From NCBI GenBank assembly GCA_010909165.1, contig VJWM01000272.1:1-64000 (forward strand): a DNA stretch of 64,000 bases, written 5' to 3'. Positions 33,701 through 44,480 of the stretch are shown piece after piece (the first letter of the stretch is position 1; each line of letters begins with the position of its first letter). Source of the DNA: Anthoceros angustus (lineage: Eukaryota > Streptophyta > Anthocerotopsida > Anthocerotales > Anthocerotaceae). Below the pieces are notes generated by a model, which was given only the letters and a program-made list of their open reading frames with translations, searched no databases and had not been told where the DNA came from. The position numbers and the translations under genes were made by a program.

Positions 33701-36700
33701 CCAAGTCGCCCAAGCTCCGCAATCTCTGGATGAGCAACATAGGCATGGACGAGGAAGGAGCCGTGGTGATTGCACAGGCCCTGGCGCATACCACTACACT
33801 GGCTGGGCTTAGAATCGGAGATCCTGCGCCCCGGAATCCAAACCAGCCCGCGCCCATGTTCCTCGTTCCATTGCTCCAAGCTTTGGTGTGGCACACCTGG
33901 CGGATCCTCCAGCTGCTGTTTCTGGCAATCACTCCATCACACGGCTTGTCCTTGAGTGTCCGGGAGGCCAGGAGGCTGTGGAGCCAGGGCTGGGAGAAGC
34001 CCTGGCTCAGGTGCTGCACCAACCGGGCTCTGAAAGACCTCAGACTATCCAGCTTCTTCGTCACACGCGGATTGGGAGCTCTGCGGAAAACAGCAGCATC
34101 ACCAAACTCCTGGTGTTTCACTCGCGGCAGTCGGAGGATGATGACATGGATCCCATCCTGACCACCATCCTGGATGAGTGCAAGACTGTTGAGCAGGTGC
34201 AGATCCGGTTTGACAAGCCCTTTGGTCCGTCCAGCTTCACCAAGGCGTTTTTCCAAGGGTTGCAGAAAACCGCAGCATCAACAGGCTGGTGTTGGATGGC
34301 TGGGATGGCTGGACGACGAGATGTTTGAAGACCTGATTCAATCCCTGTCCACCAACACCAACACCCTCAGGCTGGATCACATCTCCATCAAGGGCACCTC
34401 ATGGGAAAAGCAAGGCAGGGGCGAACGTCTGGAGAAAGCGTTGGGAGCTGCGCGAGTGCAGCCGCAGCTGCGTGCGTTGCTCGCAGACTTGGAGTCCGAG
34501 TCGCCAGTGCTGCAAGAACTCCCATCTGTGGATTTGTGGGAAGCTATTTCGATTGCCTTTGCCAGGAGGCCTACAGGAGTGTGAACACCGGGGCAGTGGC
34601 AGTGGTACGTACGCCTGCGCCTGCTCACAGCTATCGGCAAATGCCGGTCGCTGAGGAAGATTCATCTGAATCCTCCGGGGAGGAGGGCACTTACAGCGTG
34701 AGGGAGGTAGAGGCGCTGGCTCTGCTATCAGGCTTGCAACACAACCTTGTGCTGGAGGAGCTGGATCTGTATGGCTACAAGGGGTTTGGGACGGCAGCAG
34801 CTGCCTGCAGGCACTGAGTGCTGTCATCGACAGAACTCATCGCTCACTGGACTTCCTCGGTCTGCAATCTGTGGGATTGAGTGCAGAAGGACTGGGTGCC
34901 ATCGCTGCAGCCCTTGGACGCAATGCAGCTCAGTGCTGTCCAGATTGTCTCTGTGTGGAACGACATCAGGAATGCTGTCGGGCGCAACACTTGGCCGACA
35001 TCCTTACCAAGTCGCCCAAGCTCCGCAATCTATGGATGAGCAACATAGGCATGGACGAGGAAGGAGCCGTGGTGATTGCACAGGCCCTGGCGCATACCAC
35101 TACACTGGCTGGGCTTAGAATCGGAGATCCTGCGCCCCGGAATCCAAACCAGCCCGCGCCCATGTTCCTCGTTCCATTGCTCCAAGCTTTGGTGTGGCAC
35201 ACCCTGGCGGATCCTCCAGCTGCTGTTTCTGGCAATCACTCCATCACACGGCTTGTCCTTGAGTGTCCGGGAGGCCAGGAGGCTGTGGAGCCAGGGCTGG
35301 GAGAAGCCCTGGCTCAGGTGCTTCGCACCAACCGGGCTCTGAAAGACCTCACACTATCCAGCTTCTTCGTCACACGCGGATTGGGAGCTCTGCGGAAAAC
35401 AGCAGCATCACCAAACTCCTGGTGTTCACTCGCGGCAGTCGGAGGATGATGACATGGATCCCAACCTGACCGCCATCCTGGATGAGTGCAAGACTGTTGA
35501 GGAGGTGCAGATCCGGTTTGACAAGCCCTTTGGTCCGTCCAGCTTCACCAAGGCGTTTTTCAAGGGTTGCTGCAGAAAACCGCAGCATCAACAGGCTGGT
35601 GTTGGATGGCTGGGATGGGCTGGACGACGAGATGTTTGAAGACCTGATTCAATCCTGTCCACCAACACCAACACCCACCTCAGGCTGGATCACATCTCCA
35701 TCAAGGGCACCTCATGGGAAAAGCAAGGCAGGGGCGAACGTCTGGAGAAAGCGTTGGGAGCTGCGAGTGCAGCCGCAGCTGCGTGCGTTGCTCGCAGACT
35801 TGGAGTCCGAGTCGCCAGTGCTGCAAGAACTCCCATCTGTGGATTTGTGGGAAGCTATTTCGATTGCCTTTGCCAGGAGGCCTACAGGAGTGTCAACACC
35901 GGGGCAGTGGCAGTGGTACGTACGCCTGCGCCTGCTCACAGCTATCGGCAAATGCCGGTCGCTGAGGAAGATTCATCTGAATCCTCCGGGAGGAGGGCAC
36001 TTACAGCGTGAGGGAGGTAGAGGCGCTGGCGCTGCTATCAGGCTTGCAACACAACCTTGTGCTGGAGGAGCTGAATCTGTTGGCTACGTGGGTTGGGACG
36101 GCACCCTGCCTGCAGGCATTGACTGGCGTCATGGAGAGATGCTATTTCTCATTGGACTTGCTGGGTCTGCAACATCTGGGATTGAGTGCAGAAGGACTGG
36201 GTGTCATCGCTGCAGCCCTTGGACGCAACCGCAGCTCAGTGCTGTCCAGATTGTCTCTTTGTGGGAACGACATCGGAATGCTGTCGGGCGCAACATTTGG
36301 CCGACATCCTGAGGAATTCGATCGCCCTCCGCAATCTCTGGATGAGCAATATTGGCATGGACGAGGAAGGAGCCGTGCTGATTGCAGAGGCCCTGGCGAA
36401 TACCACCACCCTGATCCGTCTCAGAATCGGAGACCCTGCGCCCCGGAATCCGAAGCAGCCGGCGCCCATGTTCATTGGTCCAATTCTCGAAGCTTTGGTG
36501 TGGCACACGCCGGATTCGGAGAATCAGGAGGATTGTCATCCTCCTGCTTCTAGAGCCACTTCCAATCGCTCCATCAGGCTGCTTGTTCTTGAGTGCCCAG
36601 GAGGCCAGCAGGCCGTGGAGCCAGGACTGGGAGAAGCCCTGGCTCAGGTGCTGCGCACCAACCGTGCTCTCACTGACCTCAGACTTGCCAGCTTCTTCGT

Positions 36701-37119
36701 CACACGCGGATTGGAAGCGCTACCTGAAAACAGCAGCATCACCCAACTCCAAGTAAGTCACACGCGGAATTCGGAGGATGATGACATGGATCCTATGCTG
36801 ATCACGATTCTTCAGGAGTGCAAGAATGTCCAGCAGCTGCAGCTTCAGTTTTATAAGCCCTTTGGTCCATCCAACTTCTCCAAGGCGTTTTTCCAAGGGT
36901 TGCGGGATAATCGTAGCATCAAGACGCTTGTGTTGGATGACTGCGAAGGATTGGATGACTACATGTTCCAGAACTTGATGCGGTCTCTGGGACGCAACTG
37001 CAACAACGTCCTGGAGAACATTTCCATCAAGAAAACAACCTGGGAAAGCGAAGGCAAAGGAATATACATCCAGAATGCTCTCTCAAGGAACATGCGCAGA
37101 AGAAGCGCTGCTCCGCAGG
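30469..37119 (+). repeat. ROCO-3 LRR array, five tandem ~1.31-kb modules
   Basis: The module mark 'ctgcgtgcgttgct' lies at 30542, 31846, 33165, 34468 and 35779 (spacings 1304, 1319, 1303, 1311). The first module has 'RSPQLRALLAELESDSPKRQ', the middle three 'RVQPQLRALLADLESESP', and the last has the terminal-type end (36186-37139, 'NALSRNMRRRSAAPQG'). Copy differences are mostly lengths of runs such as 'ttccaagg/ttcaagg', 'ggatgggctgg/ggatggctgg' and 'aacaccaacaccc/aacaccc'. One extra module relative to ROCO-1 shows that the array changes in copy number. Confidence 0.93.
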
Positions 37120-40100
37120 GTAGGTGCCCAAGCCAGTAGCTAGCTACCCTTGTCCTGATTTGTATCTACAGTCAGAACCCACAAACTCAGATGTATACTG
37201 ACCCCTTCTCACTTGTGCAGGTTCGGAAGAAGTGCCACCACCGGTCACGGCAACTGTGGCAACCTCTGATGCCGCAGCAGGTAATGAAACTACATGAATC
37301 CATGGATTTGATCCAACCACTTCCAAGCTGTTGTTGTTGTTGCAACTAGTTTGAATGCCTGTACCGAATGCACCACTTGATGCTGCTGCTGGCAGGCAGT
37401 CTGATGATTGACTGATTGGCTGTTTTGTTTTCACCACAATTTCCAGTTGCTGTTCCTGAGGAGCTCAGTGCCCTGCTTGCCGAGCTCGACTCACCTTCGC
37501 CCACACTCAGTAGTCTTCCTCGTGTGAAGCGTTTGGGCACTTGTTCAAGAGGGACGTGGAACATCCACAGGTGGAACTTGAACTGCGCATGCGCCTTATG
37601 AAGGCTATCGGAAATGCCCCACACTCAGATTCATAGATCTCGACCCTCTTGGGCGTCGAAATTACAGGGTGACGGTGGCAGAGGCGATGGCGCTGCTGGA
37701 AGGCCTGAGCTCGAATGCAATAGTGGAACGGCTGGACTTGAGTGGCTTCCTTGGTTTTGGAACAGGTGAAGTCTGCGCTGCAATCGCCGCTATCTTGCAA
37801 TCCAGCCGCACCTTGCAATTTCTGAATATGGGATACACTGGCATGACTGTCGAAGGACTGGCTTGCATTGCCCTGTACTGCGACATAATCGCAGCACTGT
37901 GCTTCGCACCTTGTATCTTTCTGGAAACACGACTGTGGGAGAAGGTGTTGGAGCTCAACACCTGGCTGATATCCTGACCAGCACTCCCGCTCTTCGCAAC
38001 CTGGGGATGTGGGATACAGGGATGGATGAGGCGGGAGCATTGATGATAGGGGATGCTCTGGCTCAGAACACCACACTTGACTGGCTGAACATAGGATTCA
38101 ATCAAGCGTGGAGGCCAAAGCAGGCAGGGATGATGGCCACGCTGTTAGCTCGAGCATTCACCCTGGCATGCTGGACGCAGACCAGGAGGCTGAAGGTGTT
38201 GCTCCCAAGCTTCCTTCTGTTAACGAGTCTGTCACACATCTCCAGCTGGAAGTATGGGGAGCAGGACAGCAGCCTGTCATCGCTGAGTTGGGAGAAGCTG
38301 TGGCCCGCATGCTGCGGTCGAACATGACTTTAAGGCATCTCGATGTATGTACCTGCTTTATAAGGCAGGGATTGGAGGGGCTGTGTGACAACAGCAGCGT
38401 TATCCGTGTGACAGTCCGACATGGTAGCTCTTGTGCTAAGGAGGACTACTGCAAGCTGATGCCAATCCTGCAGAGTTGCCAGACAGTGGAAAAGTTTACA
38501 ATTAGTTCAGGACGGTTTGGGACCTTTGGGATCATCCGACTTCCTCAAGACGATTTTCGAATGGTTGCAGGACAATCCTCGCCTCAACAAGTTGGTGTTG
38601 GATGGCTGGAAAGGGTTGGACGACCATATGTTCCAAGACCTGTTGCGGGCTCTGCAAGTGAACACCAATTTGGAGAAAATATCGTTCGAGAACACTGTGT
38701 GGAAAAGTCAGGGAAAAGGAGCTGCAGTGGATGAGGTACTACGGCAAAACAGGGAATACCGAAAAGCTCTGGCAGGGGCTCCAACAATGCCAGTGAAATC
38801 ATGTCGCCTCGTACTTTGTGGATTTCCATATGCAGGTGAGCCACGTGCTGAACCCAAAGTTTGTACATCCCCAAATGGCGTAGTTGTGGCAGACTTCACT
38901 GCAGTTGTTTCTGTCTTCTACATCTGTTTTCTTGTCTTAACGTTGTTTTCGTCTCCGGAGTGTAATCGGTGGTAAATGTTGCTGTTTCAGGAAAACCACG
39001 ATACGGAATACGTTGATGAGTACGCAAACACACGAAAACGATGTGGAGATCGAGGGTGAAACGATTTCGAAACGTATACCTCGAACTCTTGGGTTTGAGG
39101 TTGAGGTGATAAAAGATGGTCCATCCTTGAGAATAACCGTTTGGGATCTTGCAGGGCACAGGGAGTTTCATGCTCTTCACGATGTGGTCTTTCCTGCTGT
39201 GAATAGCTCCTCTCTCTTCTTGTTTGTCTATAACCCGTTCAAACTTGGTGGTAATTATTCAAGTGCGGGAATGAAGGAGAGAAAGGATTTCCGAGATGAA
39301 TTTATTTATTGGCTTAAATTTATTGCTTCCAACTCGCGGTTAGCTCAACAGGTGAAACCTTATGTTCATGTGGTGGTAACATTTGGTGACAAGCTTGAAG
39401 GTAGGATGTCTTGAAGGTTGCACGGAGGAAGTGTTGGTGATGAAGAAAAGTTCATGGCTGTTGTGGAAACATCCAATGAACCCACTTTCATCAATGGACA
39501 GAGTTGGAAAGATGTGTATGCACTACGCAGCCTCATAGAGGAAAAGCTACAACTTGTCAGCAAATTGGCCCCAATTCCCAATATTTGTGAGCAGACCCGT
39601 ATACATGTGCAAAGATGGGCTGAGGATCAACAAGGTATGCCAATCATTTCTGTTGAGAAGTTTAGTGAGTTGTTTCATAGCACATGTAAGGCGGCAATAG
39701 GGCATCCACTCATCTCGAGGATTACAAGATTTCTTAGAGACTTCATGGACAAAGAGGATAGCTGGAAAGTAGTAGCATCATATCTCAAGGATTCGGGAGA
39801 TCATATATTTCCAAATGTCACAGCTTATGGTCATCAACCTCCGATGGTTAGGAATGGGCGTTTTGGTCAGCTGATTAGTATATTTGGTGAACGGACAATA
39901 GGCAAGATTGGCTTCAAGTTCAAAATGGGTTTATCAGCAAATATGGGTTGAGTAGCCTTCTAAAATGTCTTTGAACAAGGTAGGGCTTGATGAAACCATT
40001 GTGAGCGAGGAACAATTCATCCAATTGATGCTTGAGTTGCACCTTTGCCACGAAAGCAGAGATGAGGAAGGAGAAGTGCGTTATTTTGTTCCAATATGTA

Positions 40101-41870
40101 CGTATAAAGAAGATGTATCGAGTTGATCAGTTAGTATGGCCTTCACGGTGGTAATCTTCATGATTATATCTTTATGGGTTTGCGTCTACAATGTGATGAT
40201 CAAGATTGTACATTCCTCACACCAGGATTTTTCCCTAGGTTACAGGTTTGTAACTTTTCTCAAGTTGGCTATCTTTTGTTTTATGTCCTGAAACTTCTTC
40301 TTTTGTTTTATGTCCTTGAAACTTCTTCTTTTGTTTTATTATTATTATTGATTGTTAACTAGTCTCATTGTTCCTATATATTGTAGGTACTTTTATACAC
40401 ATATTGTTTGTCAAAAGGCTGGGTTGATGAGGAAAGACCAATTGATTCAGGAATAAAATTGGAGTCTAATGTCCTTTTAATATCTGCAGAGGCACTAGAT
40501 ATCTTTGTGGAATTTAATGCTGAATTGGGTTGCTACATAGATATACTGGCCCGATCTACTCAAGGCTATTTAGAGTCCATGTCATTTTTGAAGGAACATA
40601 TTGTATCTCAGATTCGGGCATTTTGTGCTTCATATGAGGGTTGTGCAGGGGTCACACTGGTTGAAGGTGTTCTTCGACATGAATGTGGCATCCCTCACTC
40701 TATGCGACATAGGAGACACGAGTGTATCGACGATAAGCTAGTCAAAGCGGTGGCTGCTGCAAAGGACCGATGCTATGCTCACTACACGCATCTTGGAGGC
40801 TCTTGATGGCGGCAGAGCTCGACACTCATTTTAAAGGCCAACATAGAGTATGCAACGTGGTGGATGGTCATGTCATTTTGGGACAAAAGAGGACCTTGCA
40901 AGCGAGTTCCAAGGTTGAAGCTCTCAATCGTGAATAGTCTTTCTTCTTTTGTTTTATGTCCTTGTTCACATGTAGTTTTTAGCATTACACAAGCGGTGCT
41001 TTCTTGCAAACTCGATGTACTGCAGGATCAAAATCTAGCAGGAGAAAAGATGCTGAAACTTCTAGACACCTATCCCTGCAAGTAGTGCAAGCTGTGCTGA
41101 AAGAAGAGCCTATTGTTGGGAGTATTTATCCTAACCATGGTGTAGAAGGAGGAAAACGAAGAGGTTTGGCAATGATTCTGAGTATGGAAGAGGACAGACC
41201 TGGAGGAGCTGTAGACAGAGGGCGACTTGAAGCTCTTTTTGAGACTTTGGCATTTGATACTGATATATTATTGGACGGTTCTGAGAGTGTGAAAGCACGA
41301 TTTAGGAGCGTTGCCAAACTCCTACCTAGCTAAGGACGATTGCTTTCATGTTGCATCAATGCTCATGGGGGATTGAAGAAGATGGCGGCATACATTATCA
41401 TAAGTGGAGCACGGCGGAGAAGCTATATGTTGATGATGACATCTTGAAGCCCATCTGAATCCACGTGGTTGAGACAAGCCCAAGGTGTTTTGATCAATGC
41501 TTGTCGAGCCGTAGCCTTATCACAAGCGAAAGCTAAGGACTCTGAAGTTGAGAGTAGCCAAATGGTGAGCAAGAGAGCCGGAGAAGTCCGATTCACGCAT
41601 GAAGGATTGTCTCATCTTCTTCTCGACGTCATGGACAACAATCCTTTAGAGATGTTGAGAAAGGCACAAACTTTATCACAGCTTTGATGAAAGCCATCAT
41701 TCGGGGTCTCAAGAAGGGATGATGTGTGCATTTTAACATCGGTGATTGCCGAGGTCACGGAGATAGAAGTCAAGCTCCCAAGTGAAGCAGGAAGGCGCCC
41801 TGAGAAGAGATCCCAGTGTCCAGAGTTGTACTCCACACTCACCAAAAAACTTTGCTGGTCTTTACCATAA
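30469..41870 (+). CDS. ROCO-3: LRR-Roc-COR-caspase-like gene, most complete copy
   Basis: Exons: 30469-37119 (start plus five LRR modules), 37221-37280, 37447-38835 (LRR-C), 38991-40245 (Roc-COR), 40387-40913 (post-COR) and 41026-41870 (caspase-like, stop TAA 41868-41870). All introns are GT..AG and short (about 100-170 bases). It is the only copy here with every part once and in order, so it defines the architecture. ROCO proteins are GTP-regulated dimers; the LRRs of this ribonuclease-inhibitor type bind proteins. A sensor (LRR), a switch (Roc-COR) and a caspase fold as effector suggest a cell-death or immunity receptor; that is inference. One- and two-base deletions break the frame in several exons, although a 490-codon stretch (31552-33024) is open. 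I do not know a gene name for it. Confidence 0.82.
37447..38835 (+). CDS. ROCO-3 LRR-C exon
   Basis: A second, diverged LRR region that ends at the Roc P-loop. It starts at 'VAVPEELSALLAELDSPSP' and reads 'ALLEGLSSNAIVERLDLSG', 'GVGAQHLADILTSTPALRN', 'LGMWDTGMDEAGALMIGDAL', then 'LVLDGWKGLDDHMFQDLLRA' and 'RLVLCGFPYAG' before the donor at 38836. The middle part (38093-38390) reads 'VWGAGQQPVIAELGEAVARM'. Frameshifts at 'VKAFGHL' (one A missing) and at 'GKCPTLRF'. No duplication, unlike ROCO-1. Confidence 0.88.
38991..40245 (+). CDS. ROCO-3 Roc GTPase and COR exon
   Basis: Roc continues the split P-loop with 'KTTIRNTLMSTQ', then 'RITVWDLAGHREFHALHD' (G3), 'SLFLFVYNPFKLGGNYSS' and 'VVVTFGDKLEG' (G4-like). 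COR: 'TRIHVQRWAEDQQGMPIIS', 'VASYLKDSGDHIF', 'QLISIFGE' and 'PGFFPRLQ'. A TGA follows 'LEGRMS' at 39411-39413, where ROCO-1 reads on as 'SSLHGGSVGDEEKF'; the nearby bases vary among copies. One G is missing at the P-loop junction as in ROCO-1 and ROCO-5. Stops and shifts near 39950 and 40125 break the COR part. Confidence 0.88.
40387..40913 (+). CDS. ROCO-3 post-COR exon
   Basis: It begins 'LLYTYCLSKGWVDEERPIDS' after 'tattgtag' and stays open through 'CYIDILARSTQGYLESMSFL', 'SQIRAFCASYEGCAGVTLVE' and 'VKAVAAAKDRCYAHYT' (40408-40806). A stop follows at 'LGGS*' near 40804 owing to missing bases. This is the best reading of the exon and shows a Cys/His-rich segment ('LRHEC', 'RHRRHEC'). Function unknown. 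Confidence 0.8.
41026..41870 (+). CDS. ROCO-3 caspase-like (C14A) C-terminal domain
   Basis: The acceptor 'gtactgcag' (41025) opens 'DQNLAGEKMLKLLDTYPC'. The p20-like part reads 'KRRGLAMILSMEED', 'VDRGRLEALFETLAFDTDIL' and 'ESVKARFRSVAKL', matching the caspase order of a 'GLAxI' strand, a 'LxxLFxxLGF' helix and the following amphipathic helix. Then come 'DCFHVASML' (strand before the catalytic His loop) and 'VLINACRAVAL' at the place of the caspase QACxG cysteine motif. The p10-like part reads 'DCLIFF', 'KGTNFITAL', 'LTSVIAEVTEIEVKLPSEAG' and ends 'YSTLTKKLCWSLP', like the 'SxLTKxLYF' end of caspases. Metacaspase motifs are absent. The catalytic His cannot be fixed: 'gctcatggg' encodes HG only in a shifted frame. 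Frame breaks at about 41090, 41330 and 41625. Confidence 0.78.
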
Positions 41871-43190
41871 GTTCACTTTTTGGCCAACGGGAATTCGGTG
41901 TGGCCATGTTCCTTCATCCGTAACCAGACTGCAATACAATCATCGTTCCCAACAAGACATTGTTGGTGAAGCAAATTGCTTATAATGCGACCTCATTTGT
42001 CCTTTTCTCCTCATTTCTTGTTTAGTGGCTCGCATACAATTTGGAAGAGAAACGACTCCTTCTGTGGATGAACCTGTAGGTGAGAGCTCATGGACTTTAG
42101 GGAGGAAAGAACAAGGGAGTTGTGGAGCTGTAGCTGTACTCTTTGGTTTCAAGAAGCAAGTCCAGATGTAAGCGTTCCTCGATCGAATGACTTCTAGTCC
42201 TTTTGCATATTAGATGTGTGTTCCATCTTCTTGAGCGGCCCAGGCTGGGACAGGATGTCCCTCACTCAAATCGCGTTTGAGGCTTGCCTTTCTTTCACGA
42301 TGAGAAAACACAAAGCGCGGACAGTAGCTCACAGTAGCTGGTGCCAAACCCTCATCTCTGGTGTTAGGGTTATGACATTTTCGCTGTTGAAATCTAGATT
42401 AGGTTACTTTTCATGCATCACCGACAACACAAACATGTATGTAAATTTGTGTTGTCCTTCCAATGTGCCGGTGAGAATGTTGCGTGCCTAGGACTTTGAG
42501 CAGTTCCGCTTAACAAATGGCGAGGTCTAGGTGGGAACTTGCTTTTTGTGAACCTTCTTGGATGACACTTACTGTAGAATCATCGTTCCCAACAAGACAT
42601 TGTTGGTGAAGCAAATTGCTTCTAATGCGTCTCATTTGTCCTTTCTCCTCATTTCTTGTTTAGTGGCTCGCATACAATTTGGAAGAGAAACGACTCCGTG
42701 GATGAACTGTAGGTGAGAGCTCATGGACTTTAGGGAGGAAAGAACAAGGGAGTTATGGACAGGCATACTCTTTGGTTTCAAGAAGCAAGTCCGGATGTAA
42801 GCGTTCCTCGATCGAATGACTTCTAGTCCTTTTGCATATTAGATGTGTGTTCCATCTTCTTGGCGGCCAGTGAGACGGGATGTCCCTCACTCAAATCGCG
42901 TTTGAGGCTTGCCTTTCTTTCACGATGAGAAAACACAAAGCGCGGAGCTCATGAGTGTGCCAAACCCTCATCTCCGGTGTTAGGGCTATGACATTTTCGC
43001 TTGAAATCTAGATTAGGTTACTTTTCATGCATCACCGACAACACAAACATGTATGTAAATTTGTGTTGTCCTTCAGGTGATGTGAGAATGTTGCGTGCCT
43101 AGGACTTTGAACAATGGTTCCGCTTAACAAAGAAATGGCGAGGTCTAGGTGGGAACTTGCTCAACTTCTGGATGACACTTACATTTAGAA
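41871..43190 (+). repeat. 3' flank of ROCO-3, partly duplicated in tandem
   Basis: The block starting 'tcatcgttcccaacaagaca' at about 41940 recurs at about 42580. It is also found once after ROCO-1 (about 18675). Each unit holds 'gtgagagctcatggacttta' and a purine-rich stretch. Short ORFs change frame between units, so I read it as non-coding downstream sequence. Confidence 0.7.
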
Positions 43191-43930
43191 TCATTTGTGC
43201 GAATTTTAGAACTTGTTGTCACAAGATAAGGAAAAATCCACATTAGGGAGGTGCACAAAAAGGGTTGAAAACGCCAAAAGGAACCATTTAAAACAATAAA
43301 TTTATCAAAATAAATACAAAATAAGCTCCAAAAATGCCAAAATTTTAAAACAAGTGCGTGCACTTGTGCGCGCATTTGTCTCAAAAACTTGGATTTTTTT
43401 TTTTTGGACTTTTCGTATTTTTTAGATTTTTTACTTTTTTTTTCTTTGAATGAACCGTCTGGGAATGCACTAGGAGACATGAACCCTATGGGTTCATGCC
43501 CCTAAAGCTTCTTGACCCTACGTGTGCACCTAGGCCCCTTTGGTGTGCACACAAGTGCGCGCATCTTCACTTAGGGTTTTCTCTTTTCCGATTCTATTAT
43601 TGCGAATTTGCTCGAAAGAAATGTGAAAATAAGAACCAACCACATTCAACTTTTCAACTTACGGATATTTGATTATGCTTCATCAATAGTCTCTAGGGCG
43701 ACTCAAAAAGCGATTAATTTTCATTATGCCCTATGTGCCTCTGTCCGTCACGTGCGGAAATTCGTCCTTAGTGGACTTAAATAAAATTCTTCTTCTTCTT
43801 CTTCTTACATCAAAACTCCATGATTAAGCGCCCTTGGGCGGATTGGTGACCTCCGGGAAGTCCGTCTTGCATGCACCCGCCGTCTCATCTTTTCTTCCAC
43901 TCCTTTTTTTTTTTTTCCCCTTCTTCTTCT
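43191..43930. other. Low-complexity spacer
   Basis: T-runs at 43396-43408 and 43903-43917, 'cttcttcttctt' runs and 'gtgcgcgcatttg' words. A minus-strand Lys/Ser-rich ORF (43145-43480) reflects the T-runs and is not supported as a gene. Confidence 0.55.
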
Positions 43931-43939
43931 TCTTTCCAT

Positions 43940-44480
43940 TTTGAGCTCTAGAGTTCTTTGCTTTCCTTTCCCCGAATTTTATTGAAGTCCACTAAGAACG
44001 GATTTCCTTCATGTGACTCATTTGACAGAGTTACACAGAGGGCATAATGAGAATTAACTGCTATTCTGAGTCTGGCCTTCAAACTAGTGTTGTGAAGCAT
44101 AATCAAATATTTGGCAGGTTGAAAAATTGAATATGTTGCGTTCTTATTTCCCACAATTTGTTTCAAGCAAACTCTTGCAATAATAGGGTCAAGAACAGAG
44201 AGAAAACCCCGGAGTGAAGATTGAGTTGTTGTAAGTAGATTGATAAAAGTATGCTTGACATCATCATAAATGGGATAGAGGAACACAAAGTGGTCTTCAG
44301 TCTCAACACCCCTGTTGCATAACTTGCAAATTCTGGACTCCCTTGGTGGCTTTGGACGTACCCGTCTATCAGTCTCAATTCAATTCCCGAGACGATGAGA
44401 CCCGATACGAATATGACCCGTAATCATCCTAAGCTTGAAAGACACATGGGTGCGAAGATAGAGAGAAAGCAAAGGTTTCC
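43940..44480 (-). mobile_element. LINE (non-LTR retrotransposon) 3'-end fragment
   Basis: The minus strand reads, with indels, 'PRESRICKLCNRGVETEDHF' followed by 'FLYPIYDDVKHTFINLL'. This fits the zinc-binding segment (zf-RVT type, CxxC...H...C with the last Cys replaced) that follows the reverse transcriptase of plant LINEs. The RT domain itself is not present, and an in-frame stop lies before 'IETDRR'. Old and inactive. Confidence 0.7.

Noticed and set aside
41026-41870. Plant metacaspase
   Set aside because: Metacaspases carry 'HxxGHG' and 'DSCHSG' type motifs and a different p10. Here the cysteine motif is 'NACRA' and the p10-like part follows caspases.
43145-43480. Lys-rich minus-strand ORF as a gene
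   Set aside because: Its composition is the reverse of T-runs. No conserved feature.
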